A stretch of 64,000 bases of DNA from Thalassolituus sp006212115 (GCF_040372045.1 NZ_BAABWH010000001.1), one strand, 5' to 3'; shown: positions 8,246 through 17,020, counted from the first letter of the stretch. Notes: generated by a model from the letters alone, not told the origin. Numbers and translations are program-made.

Positions 8246-8728
8246 ATGAGTAAAAAGAAAAAAGCCAATAGCGGCTCCTCCACCATCGCGCTGAACAAAA
8301 AAGCCAAGCACGATTACTTTCTCGAAGACAAACTTGAGGCAGGCCTTGAGTTACTCGGATGGGAAGTGAAATCGCTGCGGGAAGGCAAAGGTCAGCTGCT
8401 GGACTCCTTTATCGAATTTCACCGTGGCGAGGCGTGGCTGCACAATGCGCAGATCACCCCCATGACGCAGGCATCGACCCACGTCGTTGCAGAACCACGA
8501 CGTCAACGCAAACTCCTTTTGCATCGCCGTGAAATCGAGCGCTACGCCCAGAAAGTACAGGCAAAAGGCTACACCTGTGTCTGTACTGCTCTGTACTGGA
8601 AAGGTCATCACGTCAAAGCGGAAATCGCGCTTGCCAAAGGTAAGCAAAGCCATGATAAGCGCAATACCGCTAAAGACCGAGACTGGGCGAAGCAGAAAGA
8701 ACGTATAATGAAGCACTCGGTACGCTGA
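8246..8728 (+). CDS. smpB: SsrA-binding protein SmpB
   Basis: The 160-residue OB-fold protein has the start MSKKKKANSGSSTIALNKKA, then DYFLEDKLEAGLELLGWEVKSLREGK, and the basic C-terminal tail KGKQSHDKRNTAKDRDW that mimics the anticodon arm. It carries tmRNA to stalled ribosomes for trans-translation. The frame is open upstream to 8159, but homology begins at 8246. It lies directly before ssrA, so both parts of the rescue system are adjacent. Confidence 0.97.
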   Translation: MSKKKKANSGSSTIALNKKAKHDYFLEDKLEAGLELLGWEVKSLREGKGQLLDSFIEFHRGEAWLHNAQITPMTQASTHVVAEPRRQRKLLLHRREIERYAQKVQAKGYTCVCTALYWKGHHVKAEIALAKGKQSHDKRNTAKDRDWAKQKERIMKHSVR

Positions 8729-8754
8729 CACCGCGTCTACGACTGTGCTACATT
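8725..8754 (+). promoter_or_regulatory. Putative promoter of ssrA
   Basis: CTGACA (8725-8730), an 18-bp spacer and TACATT (8749-8754) resemble a sigma-70 promoter. The -35 overlaps the smpB stop codon. It would give a precursor with about a 90-nt leader, removed by RNase P. This is moderate evidence only. Confidence 0.4.
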
Positions 8755-8850
8755 AGCGACTGTTCTGGGGTTGAACTTCCACTACCCGACCCCATCTAAA
8801 GAACACGGATCAGAAATGATCCAGCTCCTGGCTGAGAGCGACCAGAATTC

Positions 8851-9209
8851 GGGGATGATCTGGATTCGACGTTGATTACAAAGCTATGGGTGCATGCCGA
8901 GAGCGTACGACGATCTCGTAAATAAACGTTGTACATTTAAATATTCGCAAACGACGAATCTTACGCACTAGCGGCCTAATAGCCCCGCTTACCTCTGAAC
9001 CCGGGTTCCTGTAACCGGGGGACGAGGGCGCAGCCCTACAGGATCGTCCGGAGGCTTAGCTGGGAGCCAAAGGACTAAACGTAAACCAGCTCGTTCCGAA
9101 CGGCCTGTCTCTCGGCCCGTGACGAACTAAATCAATAGAGAAGACTAAGCATGTAGATCCTCTAGTGGAGGATTGGCGGACGCGGGTTCAAATCCCGCCA
9201 TCTCCACCA
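8851..9209 (+). ncRNA. ssrA: Transfer-messenger RNA (tmRNA)
   Basis: The 5' end GGGGATGATCTGGATTCGACG and the 3' end with T-arm GGGTTCAAATCCC and ATCTCCACCA pair as the tRNA-like acceptor. CCA is encoded at 9207-9209. The tag frame at 8947-8979 reads ANDESYALAA then TAA, with GCA as resume codon. Pseudoknot-like GC arms fill the middle. Length is 359 nt, typical of gammaproteobacteria. With SmpB it frees stalled ribosomes and marks the peptide for ClpXP-type proteolysis. Confidence 0.97.
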
Positions 9210-9216
9210 AACAAAT

Positions 9217-9256
9217 AAAAAGGCCTCAACCGTATTCCGGTTGGGGCCTTTTTATT
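9217..9256 (+). terminator. Rho-independent terminator of ssrA
   Basis: AAAAAGGCCTCAACCG, a short loop TATTC, then CGGTTGGGGCCTTTTTATTT: a long stem with one wobble and a T-run, beginning 8 bp after the tmRNA CCA end. Confidence 0.88.
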
Positions 9257-9300
9257 TGTCTGACGATCACGATTCTGAACTCATCACAGTTCCGGGTTCA

Positions 9301-9365
9301 CAAAACGGCAGGACAGCCGTTTTGCACAGCTCCGCTGCCCGAAGGGCGAGGCACATGGATGTGCC
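9301..9365. repeat. Array of three short hairpins in the ssrA-GGDEF spacer
   Basis: Three perfect inverted repeats lie in a row: CAAAACGG/CCGTTTTG with an 8-nt loop (9301-9324), GCCC-GAA-GGGC (9337-9347) and GGCACAT-GG-ATGTGCC (9350-9365). From memory, this modular pattern resembles intergenic repeats in marine gammaproteobacteria. The rest of the 9261-9575 gap shows no gene; the only other signal is the ribosome site AAGGAG at 9559-9565 for the next gene. Confidence 0.5.
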
Positions 9366-9575
9366 GAGTGCAATCCCGCCCTTGCTTTCAAATAACACCC
9401 AACCCAACACCCCAAATCGGGTGAACTTCTTAGACACCAGTCAAGGAAAAGTAAAGATCTCGACAATAGGACAAATTGTGACTCGCTCACACTTTCCTAC
9501 CGTCTGTTCGGGCTATTCTGTCTACCTTGGTGTTGAGACTGAGCCAAGCGAACAATAATAAGGAGCACCGGTAAC

Positions 9576-11465
9576 GTGCCAAGTTACAACGACAATCGGG
9601 GATATCTGAACTCAATGCGACGCTGCATTGGGCTCGTGCTCGCCTGTCTGTTTCTCTTTGGCCTATCTTCAGTATCTCAGGCGGCAGTATCACAAGCTTC
9701 GGTCACACCGCTGGATATGGCTCTCCTGAAGGATGAGGTTCCTCTTGCTGAATACGCCGTTCAGGTGCGTCCCGCAAATGAGCAGTCCGATACCCTTACA
9801 GCGATGATGGCGCTGGACGATGACCAGTGGCTACCACTACCGAAAAGCAGCCGCAGCTTAGGGCGTGACTACGGCACGACCTGGTTTCGCGTCGACCTGA
9901 CGCTGACCAATGAAGATGTCGCTGCTAATGCATTCCTGCAGTTAGATTACCCGCATTATGATTTTATTGATGTATTCCTCATCAAAGACGGACGCCTGTT
10001 AGAGAGCTTTTACACAGGTGACCAACGAGGCTTTGACTCTCGCCCTATTGACCAGCGTACTTTCCTGTTTCCGCTTTCAGCGCTCAATTCGACGGGAGAC
10101 GCTCAGGTATTTTTCCGGATCAGCACACCGGGACCGTTGCTGATCCCATTCAGTATCGTGACCGACGCGGAGGCTAAGATTCAGGACCGGAATGCCTCTC
10201 TGGCACTGGGTCTCTACTTCGGCATGCTGATCATCATGTTTGCCTACAACGCCTTTATTTCCGGGGCACTGCGAGATACCGCATACGTTTACTATCTGGT
10301 TTACATGGCCAGTGTTGGTGTACACCAACTGACTTTACAAGGGCTCGGCTATCAGTATTTCTGGCCGGTCGGAAACGTTATTCCCAACAATTTCGCTGTC
10401 GCCTTGAGCAGTGCTTTGATGCAGGCGACCGCGGTTGTCTTTGTCATTCGCTTTATCCGTCTCTACGAGAATTTCGGCCGACTTGAGCGGGTTCTCGGCA
10501 CGGTACTGTTTATCTTCTCGTGGATACTGGTAATGGGCTCGCCGTTTATGGAGTACTCCAGCTTCCTTACGGTGGTGAATGTAACGGGTGCAGTGAGTGT
10601 GTTCTGTGGCCTGTATATTGGTATCGTCGGTTGGCAGAAACGCGTTCCCTACGCACGTCTGTTCGCGATGGCCTGGTTTGCGTACCTGATATTTATCGGC
10701 TGGTATCTGCTCGAGCTGGCATCTCTGCTGCCCACCAGCCCCTTTGGCGAACATATCCTGGCCATCGGCTCGGTAATCGAACTGACCTTGTTGTCGATTG
10801 CGTTTGCTGACCGGATCAACCACGAACGTGATCTTCGTTTACGTAGCCAGAGTAAGCTGATGGAAGTTCAGATTGCGATGAATGCGGAGCTTGAAGAGAA
10901 GGTCCGTGTTCGCACCAGTGAGTTGGAAGAAGCAAATCGTCGACTAGAAGTACTCAGTACAACAGACGGGCTGACAGGCCTGTTCAATCGCCGTCATTTC
11001 GATGAGCTGTATGAGAAAGCCTACCTCCGAGCCTGTCGTGACCGGAAACCGCTGGCTGTGCTGATGATCGACATTGATCACTTCAAACAACTTAACGATA
11101 CATTTGGTCACCGCTTTGGAGATCTGTGTCTGATCGACGCAGGGCGCCTGATCCGCAACACCGTCGCGGGTGAAGAAGCCATCTGCGGGCGCTACGGTGG
11201 TGAGGAGTTTGTCATTATCCTACCGGGGTGCACACCTGATGAAGCTCAGCAGAAGGCCGAGGCCTTGCGACTGGCCTTTGCACGCCACACAGTCAGCGAT
11301 GGCGTAAACAAAAAAGTAATGACCATCAGCGTGGGCTTAACGATAGATCAGCCGGTCGATCGTTCGGCCTGGGAAAAACTGCTGCAAGCCGCAGACAGTC
11401 TGCTTTACACAGCGAAAAGAAATGGCCGGAACCAGGTCGCATTCCTGAAGAATACTGGCTCCTGA
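9576..11465 (+). CDS. Membrane diguanylate cyclase (7TMR-DISM sensor, GGDEF output), copy 1
   Basis: The 629-residue protein has a signal segment near residues 14-36, a periplasmic 7TMR-DISMED2-type sensor (about 50-190, with TWFRVDL and DQRTFLFPL), seven hydrophobic segments (about 200-410), a coiled coil (about 425-460) and a GGDEF domain. The active loop reads RYGGEEF, so synthesis of cyclic di-GMP is expected. No RxxD inhibitory site precedes it. Start GTG 9576 is chosen because AAGGAG lies about 10 bp upstream; the first ATG is at 9615. It is followed by a clear paralogue. Confidence 0.88.
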   Translation: MPSYNDNRGYLNSMRRCIGLVLACLFLFGLSSVSQAAVSQASVTPLDMALLKDEVPLAEYAVQVRPANEQSDTLTAMMALDDDQWLPLPKSSRSLGRDYGTTWFRVDLTLTNEDVAANAFLQLDYPHYDFIDVFLIKDGRLLESFYTGDQRGFDSRPIDQRTFLFPLSALNSTGDAQVFFRISTPGPLLIPFSIVTDAEAKIQDRNASLALGLYFGMLIIMFAYNAFISGALRDTAYVYYLVYMASVGVHQLTLQGLGYQYFWPVGNVIPNNFAVALSSALMQATAVVFVIRFIRLYENFGRLERVLGTVLFIFSWILVMGSPFMEYSSFLTVVNVTGAVSVFCGLYIGIVGWQKRVPYARLFAMAWFAYLIFIGWYLLELASLLPTSPFGEHILAIGSVIELTLLSIAFADRINHERDLRLRSQSKLMEVQIAMNAELEEKVRVRTSELEEANRRLEVLSTTDGLTGLFNRRHFDELYEKAYLRACRDRKPLAVLMIDIDHFKQLNDTFGHRFGDLCLIDAGRLIRNTVAGEEAICGRYGGEEFVIILPGCTPDEAQQKAEALRLAFARHTVSDGVNKKVMTISVGLTIDQPVDRSAWEKLLQAADSLLYTAKRNGRNQVAFLKNTGS

Positions 11466-11520
11466 TTGATTGACTCTGTCCTGATCTGAACTAACGTTAA
11501 AGTACAATATCTGGGGAAGT

Positions 11521-13404
11521 ATGGGATCCGGAATGCCAATTCCAAAAACACATGATCAAGGCCAGGACAGGCGGTCCGGATTTGCCCTCCATTGCACTCA
11601 GGCCCTCGTCTCTATTCTCATTCTGCTCGTTGCTCTTATTGCTCATCGCAGCCATGCCATCGAAACCGTGCACTACACAGGGGATAAAGTCAGTCTCCTG
11701 CCGCTATTGGAATTCGTGTCCGAGTCAAAGGGCGAGACATTAGACGATATTCTGGTGCGCCCAGAGTCCGACTGGCATCACCGTCAGAGTATCAACAACA
11801 ACCTGGGCCAGACATCAGACCCAATCTGGGCACGAGTGCGCCTGAGCGGTATTTCCACAGCCTTTGGCCAGCCCATCGTCCGTCTGAACTACCCTCACCA
11901 TGACTACGTCGATTTTTATCTGTTTGAACGCGGACGACTGATCCGTCACTTTACCGTGGGCGACCAACTGACGTTTGATAGCCGTCCGGTCGATCAGCGT
12001 ACATTCTGGTTTCCACTTGATGATGCCAGTGCCGATGAGCAGGAAATTTATATCCGGATCTCAACCCCAGGGCCGCTGTTGATGCCGCTGGATCTGATGT
12101 CGTACAAAGAAGCCGCTGAAGAAGAGAAGTTGCTGTACCTTTGGGCCGGCGCCTTCCTTGGCATTATCGCTATCATGGCACTGTACAATCTGTTCCTGTA
12201 CTTCTCGCTGCGTGAAAGCTCGTACATCCTGTACGTTATCTATCTGCTTAGCGCAGGTGTTATGCAGGGCACGATGTTCGGATTTGGTACTCAATATTTT
12301 TGGGGCAGCAATCCGGGGGTTAACAACCAGGTTATCGCGTTCCTCGCACCCTTCGTTCAACTCACGGCGATGGCCTTTGTTCTGAAGTTCGTCGACCTGC
12401 GGAACTTCGGTTCCATTCTGGATCGCTCAGTCGCTAACCTGCTTATGTTCGTGCTGATTGTCATGTGTATCGCGAGTTTTACAGTGCCATATAGCCTGAT
12501 CGTAAAACTCGGACACTCCATTGCCCTATTCGGTGTAATCTGCGCCTTCTATGTAGGTATCAAAGGCTGGATCATGGGCATGAAGTCTGCCCGTATGTTC
12601 ACCATCGCCTGGTTTGCACACCTCGTCTTTATCGGTTGGTATCTGCTGGATATGACCGGGAAAATCCCTGCGACAGAAATAGGTAACCAGGCATTCGCTT
12701 TAGGTTTCATCGCCGAGCTTTCGCTTCTGTCGATTGCTTTCGCCGATAAAATGAATCAGGAAAAAGAGCTCCGTATTAATTCGCAGACCAAGCTTCTGGA
12801 TATGCAGGTTGCGATGAATCAGGAGCTCGACAACAAAGTAAAAGAGCGGACTGCTGCGCTGGAAAAAGCGAACCGGAGACTCGAAGAATTAAGTGTTACG
12901 GATGGTCTGACCAAGCTCTTCAATAGACGTTATTTTGATCAGGTTTTCCGCGATCACTACGAGCAATCATACAAAGATCAGCACCCTATCAGTGTGATGA
13001 TGGTAGACATTGATTTCTTTAAAAAGCTGAACGACAACTACGGTCATGCGTTTGGCGACCTGTGCCTGGTCAGAGCCGCGCAGTTAATTCGCAAAGTGGT
13101 TACGATGCCGGGTGCATTTGCCGCACGATATGGTGGTGAAGAATTTGTCGTCGTACTGCCGAAAACCACTGAAGACCGGGCTACTCAGGTCGGTGAAATG
13201 TTACGCAAAGCTTTTGAGCAGACTACCGTTACTCAGGGCAAGCAAAGCAAGAATATGACGATCAGTATCGGGGTCGCCTGCACCATCCCGTCACAACCAG
13301 GGCTTGAGGAAAAACTACTCAGCGTTGCTGATGCTTGCTTGTATCAATCGAAGGAAAACGGTCGTAACCAGGTAACTCCGTCGGAAAAGCTGGCTGGTCA
13401 ATAA
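11521..13404 (+). CDS. Membrane diguanylate cyclase (7TMR-DISM sensor, GGDEF output), copy 2
   Basis: The 627-residue protein has the same architecture as its upstream neighbour. Shared phrases include LNYPHHDYVDFYLF / LDYPHYDFIDVFLI in the sensor, WFAHLVFIGWYLLDM in the membrane region and EKANRRLEELSVTDGLTKLFNRRYF at the GGDEF entry. The active loop is RYGGEEF, again without the RxxD I-site. The genes lie 55 bp apart. Starts at 11521 and 11533 are both possible. It converges with the flavoprotein gene and overlaps its 3' end by 7 bp. Confidence 0.88.
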   Translation: MGSGMPIPKTHDQGQDRRSGFALHCTQALVSILILLVALIAHRSHAIETVHYTGDKVSLLPLLEFVSESKGETLDDILVRPESDWHHRQSINNNLGQTSDPIWARVRLSGISTAFGQPIVRLNYPHHDYVDFYLFERGRLIRHFTVGDQLTFDSRPVDQRTFWFPLDDASADEQEIYIRISTPGPLLMPLDLMSYKEAAEEEKLLYLWAGAFLGIIAIMALYNLFLYFSLRESSYILYVIYLLSAGVMQGTMFGFGTQYFWGSNPGVNNQVIAFLAPFVQLTAMAFVLKFVDLRNFGSILDRSVANLLMFVLIVMCIASFTVPYSLIVKLGHSIALFGVICAFYVGIKGWIMGMKSARMFTIAWFAHLVFIGWYLLDMTGKIPATEIGNQAFALGFIAELSLLSIAFADKMNQEKELRINSQTKLLDMQVAMNQELDNKVKERTAALEKANRRLEELSVTDGLTKLFNRRYFDQVFRDHYEQSYKDQHPISVMMVDIDFFKKLNDNYGHAFGDLCLVRAAQLIRKVVTMPGAFAARYGGEEFVVVLPKTTEDRATQVGEMLRKAFEQTTVTQGKQSKNMTISIGVACTIPSQPGLEEKLLSVADACLYQSKENGRNQVTPSEKLAGQ

Positions 13405-14792
13405 ACGTCGCGACGGTAGCGGCCGTCAGCGCTCAACTGCGCTACGGCCTCTGCCCCGAGCAAGGTCTGTAAACGCTGATCGAGATCGCTGGCCATTCCA
13501 TCGCGGCTTCCACACACCATAATAATTGCCCCCTCAGAAAGCCATTGCACTAACCGCTCGGCCTGATAATCCACCACATTCTGCACGTATCCCGGATACG
13601 CATTACCGATGACCGACGACAGGTCTGTGTCTCCAGCTCGGGAGAAACTACGATCCAGATGGGTTAAGTGTCCGACCTCCAACCAGTCTGAAAGCGTCTC
13701 ATCCCAGTGACGATCGGTATGGGGAGAACGCTCACCATAAATCAGCCAGTTGTCGTGTTGTTTATTTGATTCTCTTTCCTTCAGGTGCGCACGTAATCCA
13801 GCCAGCCCCGAGCCATTGCCGATCAGAATCAGCTTCTGTGCTGCATCTGGGCAATCATCTGAGCTGTGATCTGGACGATGATCTGGGCAGTGGAAAGACG
13901 GGTTACTGCGCACAGAAAACTGGGATTCCGACTGCAGCTCTGCATGTTTACAAAGCCAACCAGATCCTAATCCCAATTCACCAGTCGCTGACGTTTGCTC
14001 GCGAACCAAAAATTTAAGTACACCCTCGCTCTTTGTACTGGCAATGCTGTACTCGCGCATCTGACCATCAAGATGCAACTGCGCAATATCACCCGCACGC
14101 CACTCAAACGCATCATGGGGTGCAAAGTTCACTTCAAATATGGGCGCACCAGGGCTCCCCGGATTCAGATGTCGCCGCCCTATCAGGCGTGCAGAATGAA
14201 TACGTTGCGTTTGACTATCCAGAACAGGACGACGTGTCAGTAGTCCATGCTCTATCAGTTGATCAAGCCAGAGGTCGATAGCAACGGGATGCAGTTTATC
14301 GACTTCAACCAGCGGGGCTAATGTGGTCGCACCGCACTTCTCGAGTGCTGTGTTTAATGCCAATGCAAAGCCACAAAAGTGCTCGTACTCCGTATCACCT
14401 AATCCGAGAATTGAATAACTAAGATTAGATAATTCGGGCGAATTTGACGTGAGTTCGGGTAAAAAGAAACGGCCATTATCCGGGGCCTCACCAGCGCCAT
14501 AGGTACTGGTCACTACCAACAGTGTTTTTGCTTTTATTAAGCGCGCGGACGTGACCTGATTAAGCGTCAATAATTGCGCTTCTCTCCCCTGCTGATACAG
14601 AGATTCAGTCAGACGTTGAGCTATAGATTCAGCCGCGCCACCCTCACTGGCGTAAGCGACTAATAACGTCGCGGAGCTTTGCTGTGCCGACGCGCGCGCT
14701 CGCGTTAACACCTTTCGAAAACACCAAAGGGTAAATAAAATCCAGACCAGCACTAATGCGCCGGCCTGGATTAATGGAACAGCACTCAGCAT
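13398..14792 (-). CDS. Membrane-anchored flavodoxin/NADPH reductase (sulfite-reductase-alpha-like)
   Basis: The 464-residue protein has one N-terminal membrane segment (residues 5-25), a flavodoxin domain (LLVAYASEGGAAESIAQRL; STYGAGEAPDNG) and a ferredoxin-NADP reductase-type half with the FAD motif REYSIAS and NADPH regions LILIGNGSGLAG and IIMVCGSRDGMASDL. It should pass electrons from NADPH through FAD and FMN to a partner. As last gene of the PepSY/DUF2271/DUF4198 operon it probably reduces imported ferric complexes. A Cys/His/Asp-rich insertion (CPDHRPDHSSDDCPDA) encoded by 12-bp tandem repeats lies just before the NADPH domain. Confidence 0.82.
   Translation of the reverse strand: MLSAVPLIQAGALVLVWILFTLWCFRKVLTRARASAQQSSATLLVAYASEGGAAESIAQRLTESLYQQGREAQLLTLNQVTSARLIKAKTLLVVTSTYGAGEAPDNGRFFLPELTSNSPELSNLSYSILGLGDTEYEHFCGFALALNTALEKCGATTLAPLVEVDKLHPVAIDLWLDQLIEHGLLTRRPVLDSQTQRIHSARLIGRRHLNPGSPGAPIFEVNFAPHDAFEWRAGDIAQLHLDGQMREYSIASTKSEGVLKFLVREQTSATGELGLGSGWLCKHAELQSESQFSVRSNPSFHCPDHRPDHSSDDCPDAAQKLILIGNGSGLAGLRAHLKERESNKQHDNWLIYGERSPHTDRHWDETLSDWLEVGHLTHLDRSFSRAGDTDLSSVIGNAYPGYVQNVVDYQAERLVQWLSEGAIIMVCGSRDGMASDLDQRLQTLLGAEAVAQLSADGRYRRDVY
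13843..13890. repeat. Four tandem 12-bp repeats inside the flavoprotein gene
   Basis: Units at 13843-13854, 13855-13866, 13867-13878 and 13879-13890 share the core ATCTGgGC. On the coding (minus) strand each encodes four residues: CPDA, SSDD, RPDH and CPDH. Because 12 is divisible by 3, the frame is kept. It looks like a slippage-type expansion. Confidence 0.8.
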
Positions 14793-14795
14793 GGA

Positions 14796-15620
14796 TTAAT
14801 CCGGGAGTACCTCAAGTACAGCGATGTAAGCACCTGTGCGTTCAGTCGCTGGCTTTTTCGCTTTGTCATCCTTGTATTCAACTTCGATGAAATAACGCCC
14901 TGCACCATTCCACTTCAGAGTAACTTCACCTTTTTTGTTTGCGACTGCGGTGATTTCATTCTGTTGATTACGATAACGGGTGCCTTCCCGGATAGCAGTC
15001 AGCTCTGCACCTTCCGCAGGCTCGCCATCAATCAGGAATTTAAACGTAGCTTTTTCACCGGTGTACAAGTCATTTGGGTGAGTCACGGGGACCAACTCAA
15101 GTCCTTTTCCGGTCGGCTGCAGTGCCGTGTCGTTGGGAGCGCCCAGTGTCACGAATGTTTCCATACGACGTGAAGACTGCATCACGCGAAGGTTGTCGGC
15201 TTTCTCAGGTACATTTTTCGCAAAACCTTCCGGCGTATACTGCTCACCGCGGCCTGGGTACATACGACGCTTACCGTCTTCCTGCCACATGGCACGCATA
15301 CCATTGCTGGCAGTGAACACTTTATACGTCCCTTCTTTCTCCAGCTGTACGTCGAATACGTTACGGTATTTGCCAGTATGCAGATTCTCAATGCTCCCTT
15401 TTTCGCCATCAGGCTGTGCAACTTCAACATTGCCGAAGAAACCAGCGTGATAATTTGCGACGAAAATGTCGTTGGAAACCGCTGCTTCAAAGCCAACCCA
15501 GCGGTCCTCACCAGAGAGCTGAGTCTCTTGTGGAAGAATCCATGCGCGATGCGCCTCGGCAGACAAACTGCCCAGTACCATGGCGCCCAGTATTAACGGT
15601 TTCAGTATCGTCTTTTTCAT
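14796..15620 (-). CDS. Periplasmic DUF4198 family protein
   Basis: The 274-residue protein has signal peptide MKKTILKPLILGAMVLGSLS-AEA, and the mature chain begins HRAWILPQ, the His-rich N-terminus typical of DUF4198. Later blocks are HPNDLYTGEKATFKFLIDGEPAEGAELTAI and KWNGAGRYFIEVEY, suggesting Ig-like beta sandwiches as in nickel/cobalt-associated proteins. Members commonly sit beside TonB receptors and metal transporters; the function is unproven. GAGGATAGG precedes ATG 15620. It lies between the DUF2271 and flavoprotein genes with 10-bp and 3-bp gaps, so co-transcription is clear. Confidence 0.82.
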   Translation of the reverse strand: MKKTILKPLILGAMVLGSLSAEAHRAWILPQETQLSGEDRWVGFEAAVSNDIFVANYHAGFFGNVEVAQPDGEKGSIENLHTGKYRNVFDVQLEKEGTYKVFTASNGMRAMWQEDGKRRMYPGRGEQYTPEGFAKNVPEKADNLRVMQSSRRMETFVTLGAPNDTALQPTGKGLELVPVTHPNDLYTGEKATFKFLIDGEPAEGAELTAIREGTRYRNQQNEITAVANKKGEVTLKWNGAGRYFIEVEYKDDKAKKPATERTGAYIAVLEVLPD

Positions 15621-15630
15621 TCGCCTATCC

Positions 15631-16152
15631 TCAAGGTTTAATGGTGAGCTTCACGGCGCCCAATTCAGAGCTGCCTTGTTCTGTTATTGTGATGTCTTGC
15701 TGCTGTGGCCAAGTAAAAGGAACGTTGAGCAGTTCACGTCCGCCAACTTCACGAGCAGCTTCTACCCGAAGGCGGTAATCCCCCGGCTGCAGATCGGACA
15801 TCGGTGCTTTGCCCATAGTGAACTCAAGGTCATAGGAACCCGGACCATAGGTCGCGCCGGTGACCCCATCAATAGGCATTTCCAGAGTGCGACCAATTCG
15901 ACGCCACCACTGGCGCATATCTTTAAGCCACTTCTCTCCCTCTGCGTTGCGCATATCAACGTCATACCAGACGGCAAGATTACTCACGACTTTATTGCTG
16001 TCGTCCTCAATCCAAACCGCAACGTAGGGCTTGTGATATTCGGCAACATCAAGCTCGGGAATCTCTACCGTGACAGATAGGTCGGCAGCATTCGCCTGCA
16101 TCACTGCAACCGACAGTGCCGTTGCAGCCAGAGCGTTGTTAACCAGTTTCAT
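15631..16152 (-). CDS. Periplasmic DUF2271 family protein
   Basis: The 173-residue protein has a signal peptide ending QANA-ADLSV. The mature part shows DUF2271 features: YHKPYVAVWIEDDSNKVV, NLAVWYDV, a Trp-rich LKDMRQWWRR, DGVTGATYGPGSYDL and a C-terminal strand EAAREVGGRELL. The function is unknown. The family occurs with PepSY membrane proteins and may handle periplasmic flavin or iron complexes. The start at 16152 follows AAGGAG; the longer frame to 16176 lacks a ribosome site. Confidence 0.82.
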   Translation of the reverse strand: MKLVNNALAATALSVAVMQANAADLSVTVEIPELDVAEYHKPYVAVWIEDDSNKVVSNLAVWYDVDMRNAEGEKWLKDMRQWWRRIGRTLEMPIDGVTGATYGPGSYDLEFTMGKAPMSDLQPGDYRLRVEAAREVGGRELLNVPFTWPQQQDITITEQGSSELGAVKLTIKP

Positions 16153-16162
16153 GTGCTTCTCC

Positions 16163-16759
16163 TTAATGAGCGGCAAGAATTAATAAGATCAGAGGGCCAA
16201 GAATGCCGAGACCAACAAGCGGCCAGGTACTGGGGCGTTGCCTGGCGTACCGACTTAACAGCCATAACCCACTGAGTGAGAAAACCAGGCAAAGCACTGA
16301 AAAAATATCGATAAACCAGGACCAGGCGAGATTGGTATTCCGGCCTTTGTGTAAGTCGTTTAAATATGAAATCCAACCACGATCTGTACTTTCGTACATT
16401 AAGGCCCCGGTCTCGAGGTCGACACTCAACCAGGCATCACCACCCGGCTTGGGCATACCAAGATACACTTCGTATTCATCCCATTCGGCCATGGTGTCAG
16501 GCGTGGCGATAGCATGCTCGTCGTGTAGCCAACGACGGACTGCGAGAGGTAACGGACCTTCTGAGCGCTCCTGTAAAAGAGTGAGCATCCCCGGCGAGAC
16601 ATCCAATTCAAGCGTTACTCTGTAGGGTTCAGACTTAATATCGGCTGCGTGATTGAGGGTTATCCCAGTAAAGGCGAACAAAATCATACCCACCAGACAG
16701 ACAGCGGAACTGATCCAGTGCCATTGGCGTATCGTTCCTAAAGCACGAGGAAATTTCAT
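16163..16759 (-). CDS. PepSY-associated transmembrane protein
   Basis: The 198-residue protein starts RQWHWISSAVCLVGMILFAFTG, a TM helix with the His/Trp entry of PepSY_TM proteins, and continues with a periplasmic PepSY-like part (WLSVDLETGALMYES). A second TM block follows DLHKGRNTNLAWSWFIDI and includes LCLVFSLSGLWLLSRY, then a final hydrophobic tail. Larger relatives such as FoxB/PiuB reduce or extract iron from siderophores at the inner membrane using haem. This is the short form. It is the first gene of a four-gene operon. Confidence 0.85.
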   Translation of the reverse strand: MKFPRALGTIRQWHWISSAVCLVGMILFAFTGITLNHAADIKSEPYRVTLELDVSPGMLTLLQERSEGPLPLAVRRWLHDEHAIATPDTMAEWDEYEVYLGMPKPGGDAWLSVDLETGALMYESTDRGWISYLNDLHKGRNTNLAWSWFIDIFSVLCLVFSLSGLWLLSRYARQRPSTWPLVGLGILGPLILLILAAH

Positions 16760-16847
16760 GTCGCTCCAGTGTTACGAACAAGGCGATGCGATCAAGTCGA
16801 CGCGATTCGATGGGTGAAATCAGAGGGCGGTAGAATAGCAGAATTAT

Positions 16848-16866
16848 AGAAATGAGAGTCGTTATT
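16848..16866 (-). promoter_or_regulatory. Candidate Fur box upstream of the PepSY operon
   Basis: The minus strand reads AATAACGACTCTCATTTCT, agreeing at about 11 of 19 positions with the Fur consensus GATAATGATAATCATTATC and keeping both outer half-sites (ATAAnGA, TCATT). It lies about 90 bp before the PepSY start in an AT-rich stretch. The rest of the 16760-17061 gap contains only the terminator at its right end. Confidence 0.45.
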
Positions 16867-16995
16867 ATTTCGACTATTACAATTCTATGCACTCACCGAA
16901 TAAGCGGCTCTGCCCGACCAACTCTCACAGCACTAGGACCCTGCTCACCCCGCTCAAATAACAGAATCAGAAATAATGAGCCTGAGAAAGGGGCT

Positions 16996-17020
16996 AAAAA
17001 AAGGGGCCTGAGCCCCTTTT
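16996..17020 (-). terminator. Rho-independent terminator of the TonB receptor gene
   Basis: On the minus strand GGGGCTCAGGCCCC is followed by a run of seven T, 41 bp after the receptor stop codon. It separates the receptor transcript from the PepSY operon downstream. Confidence 0.85.
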
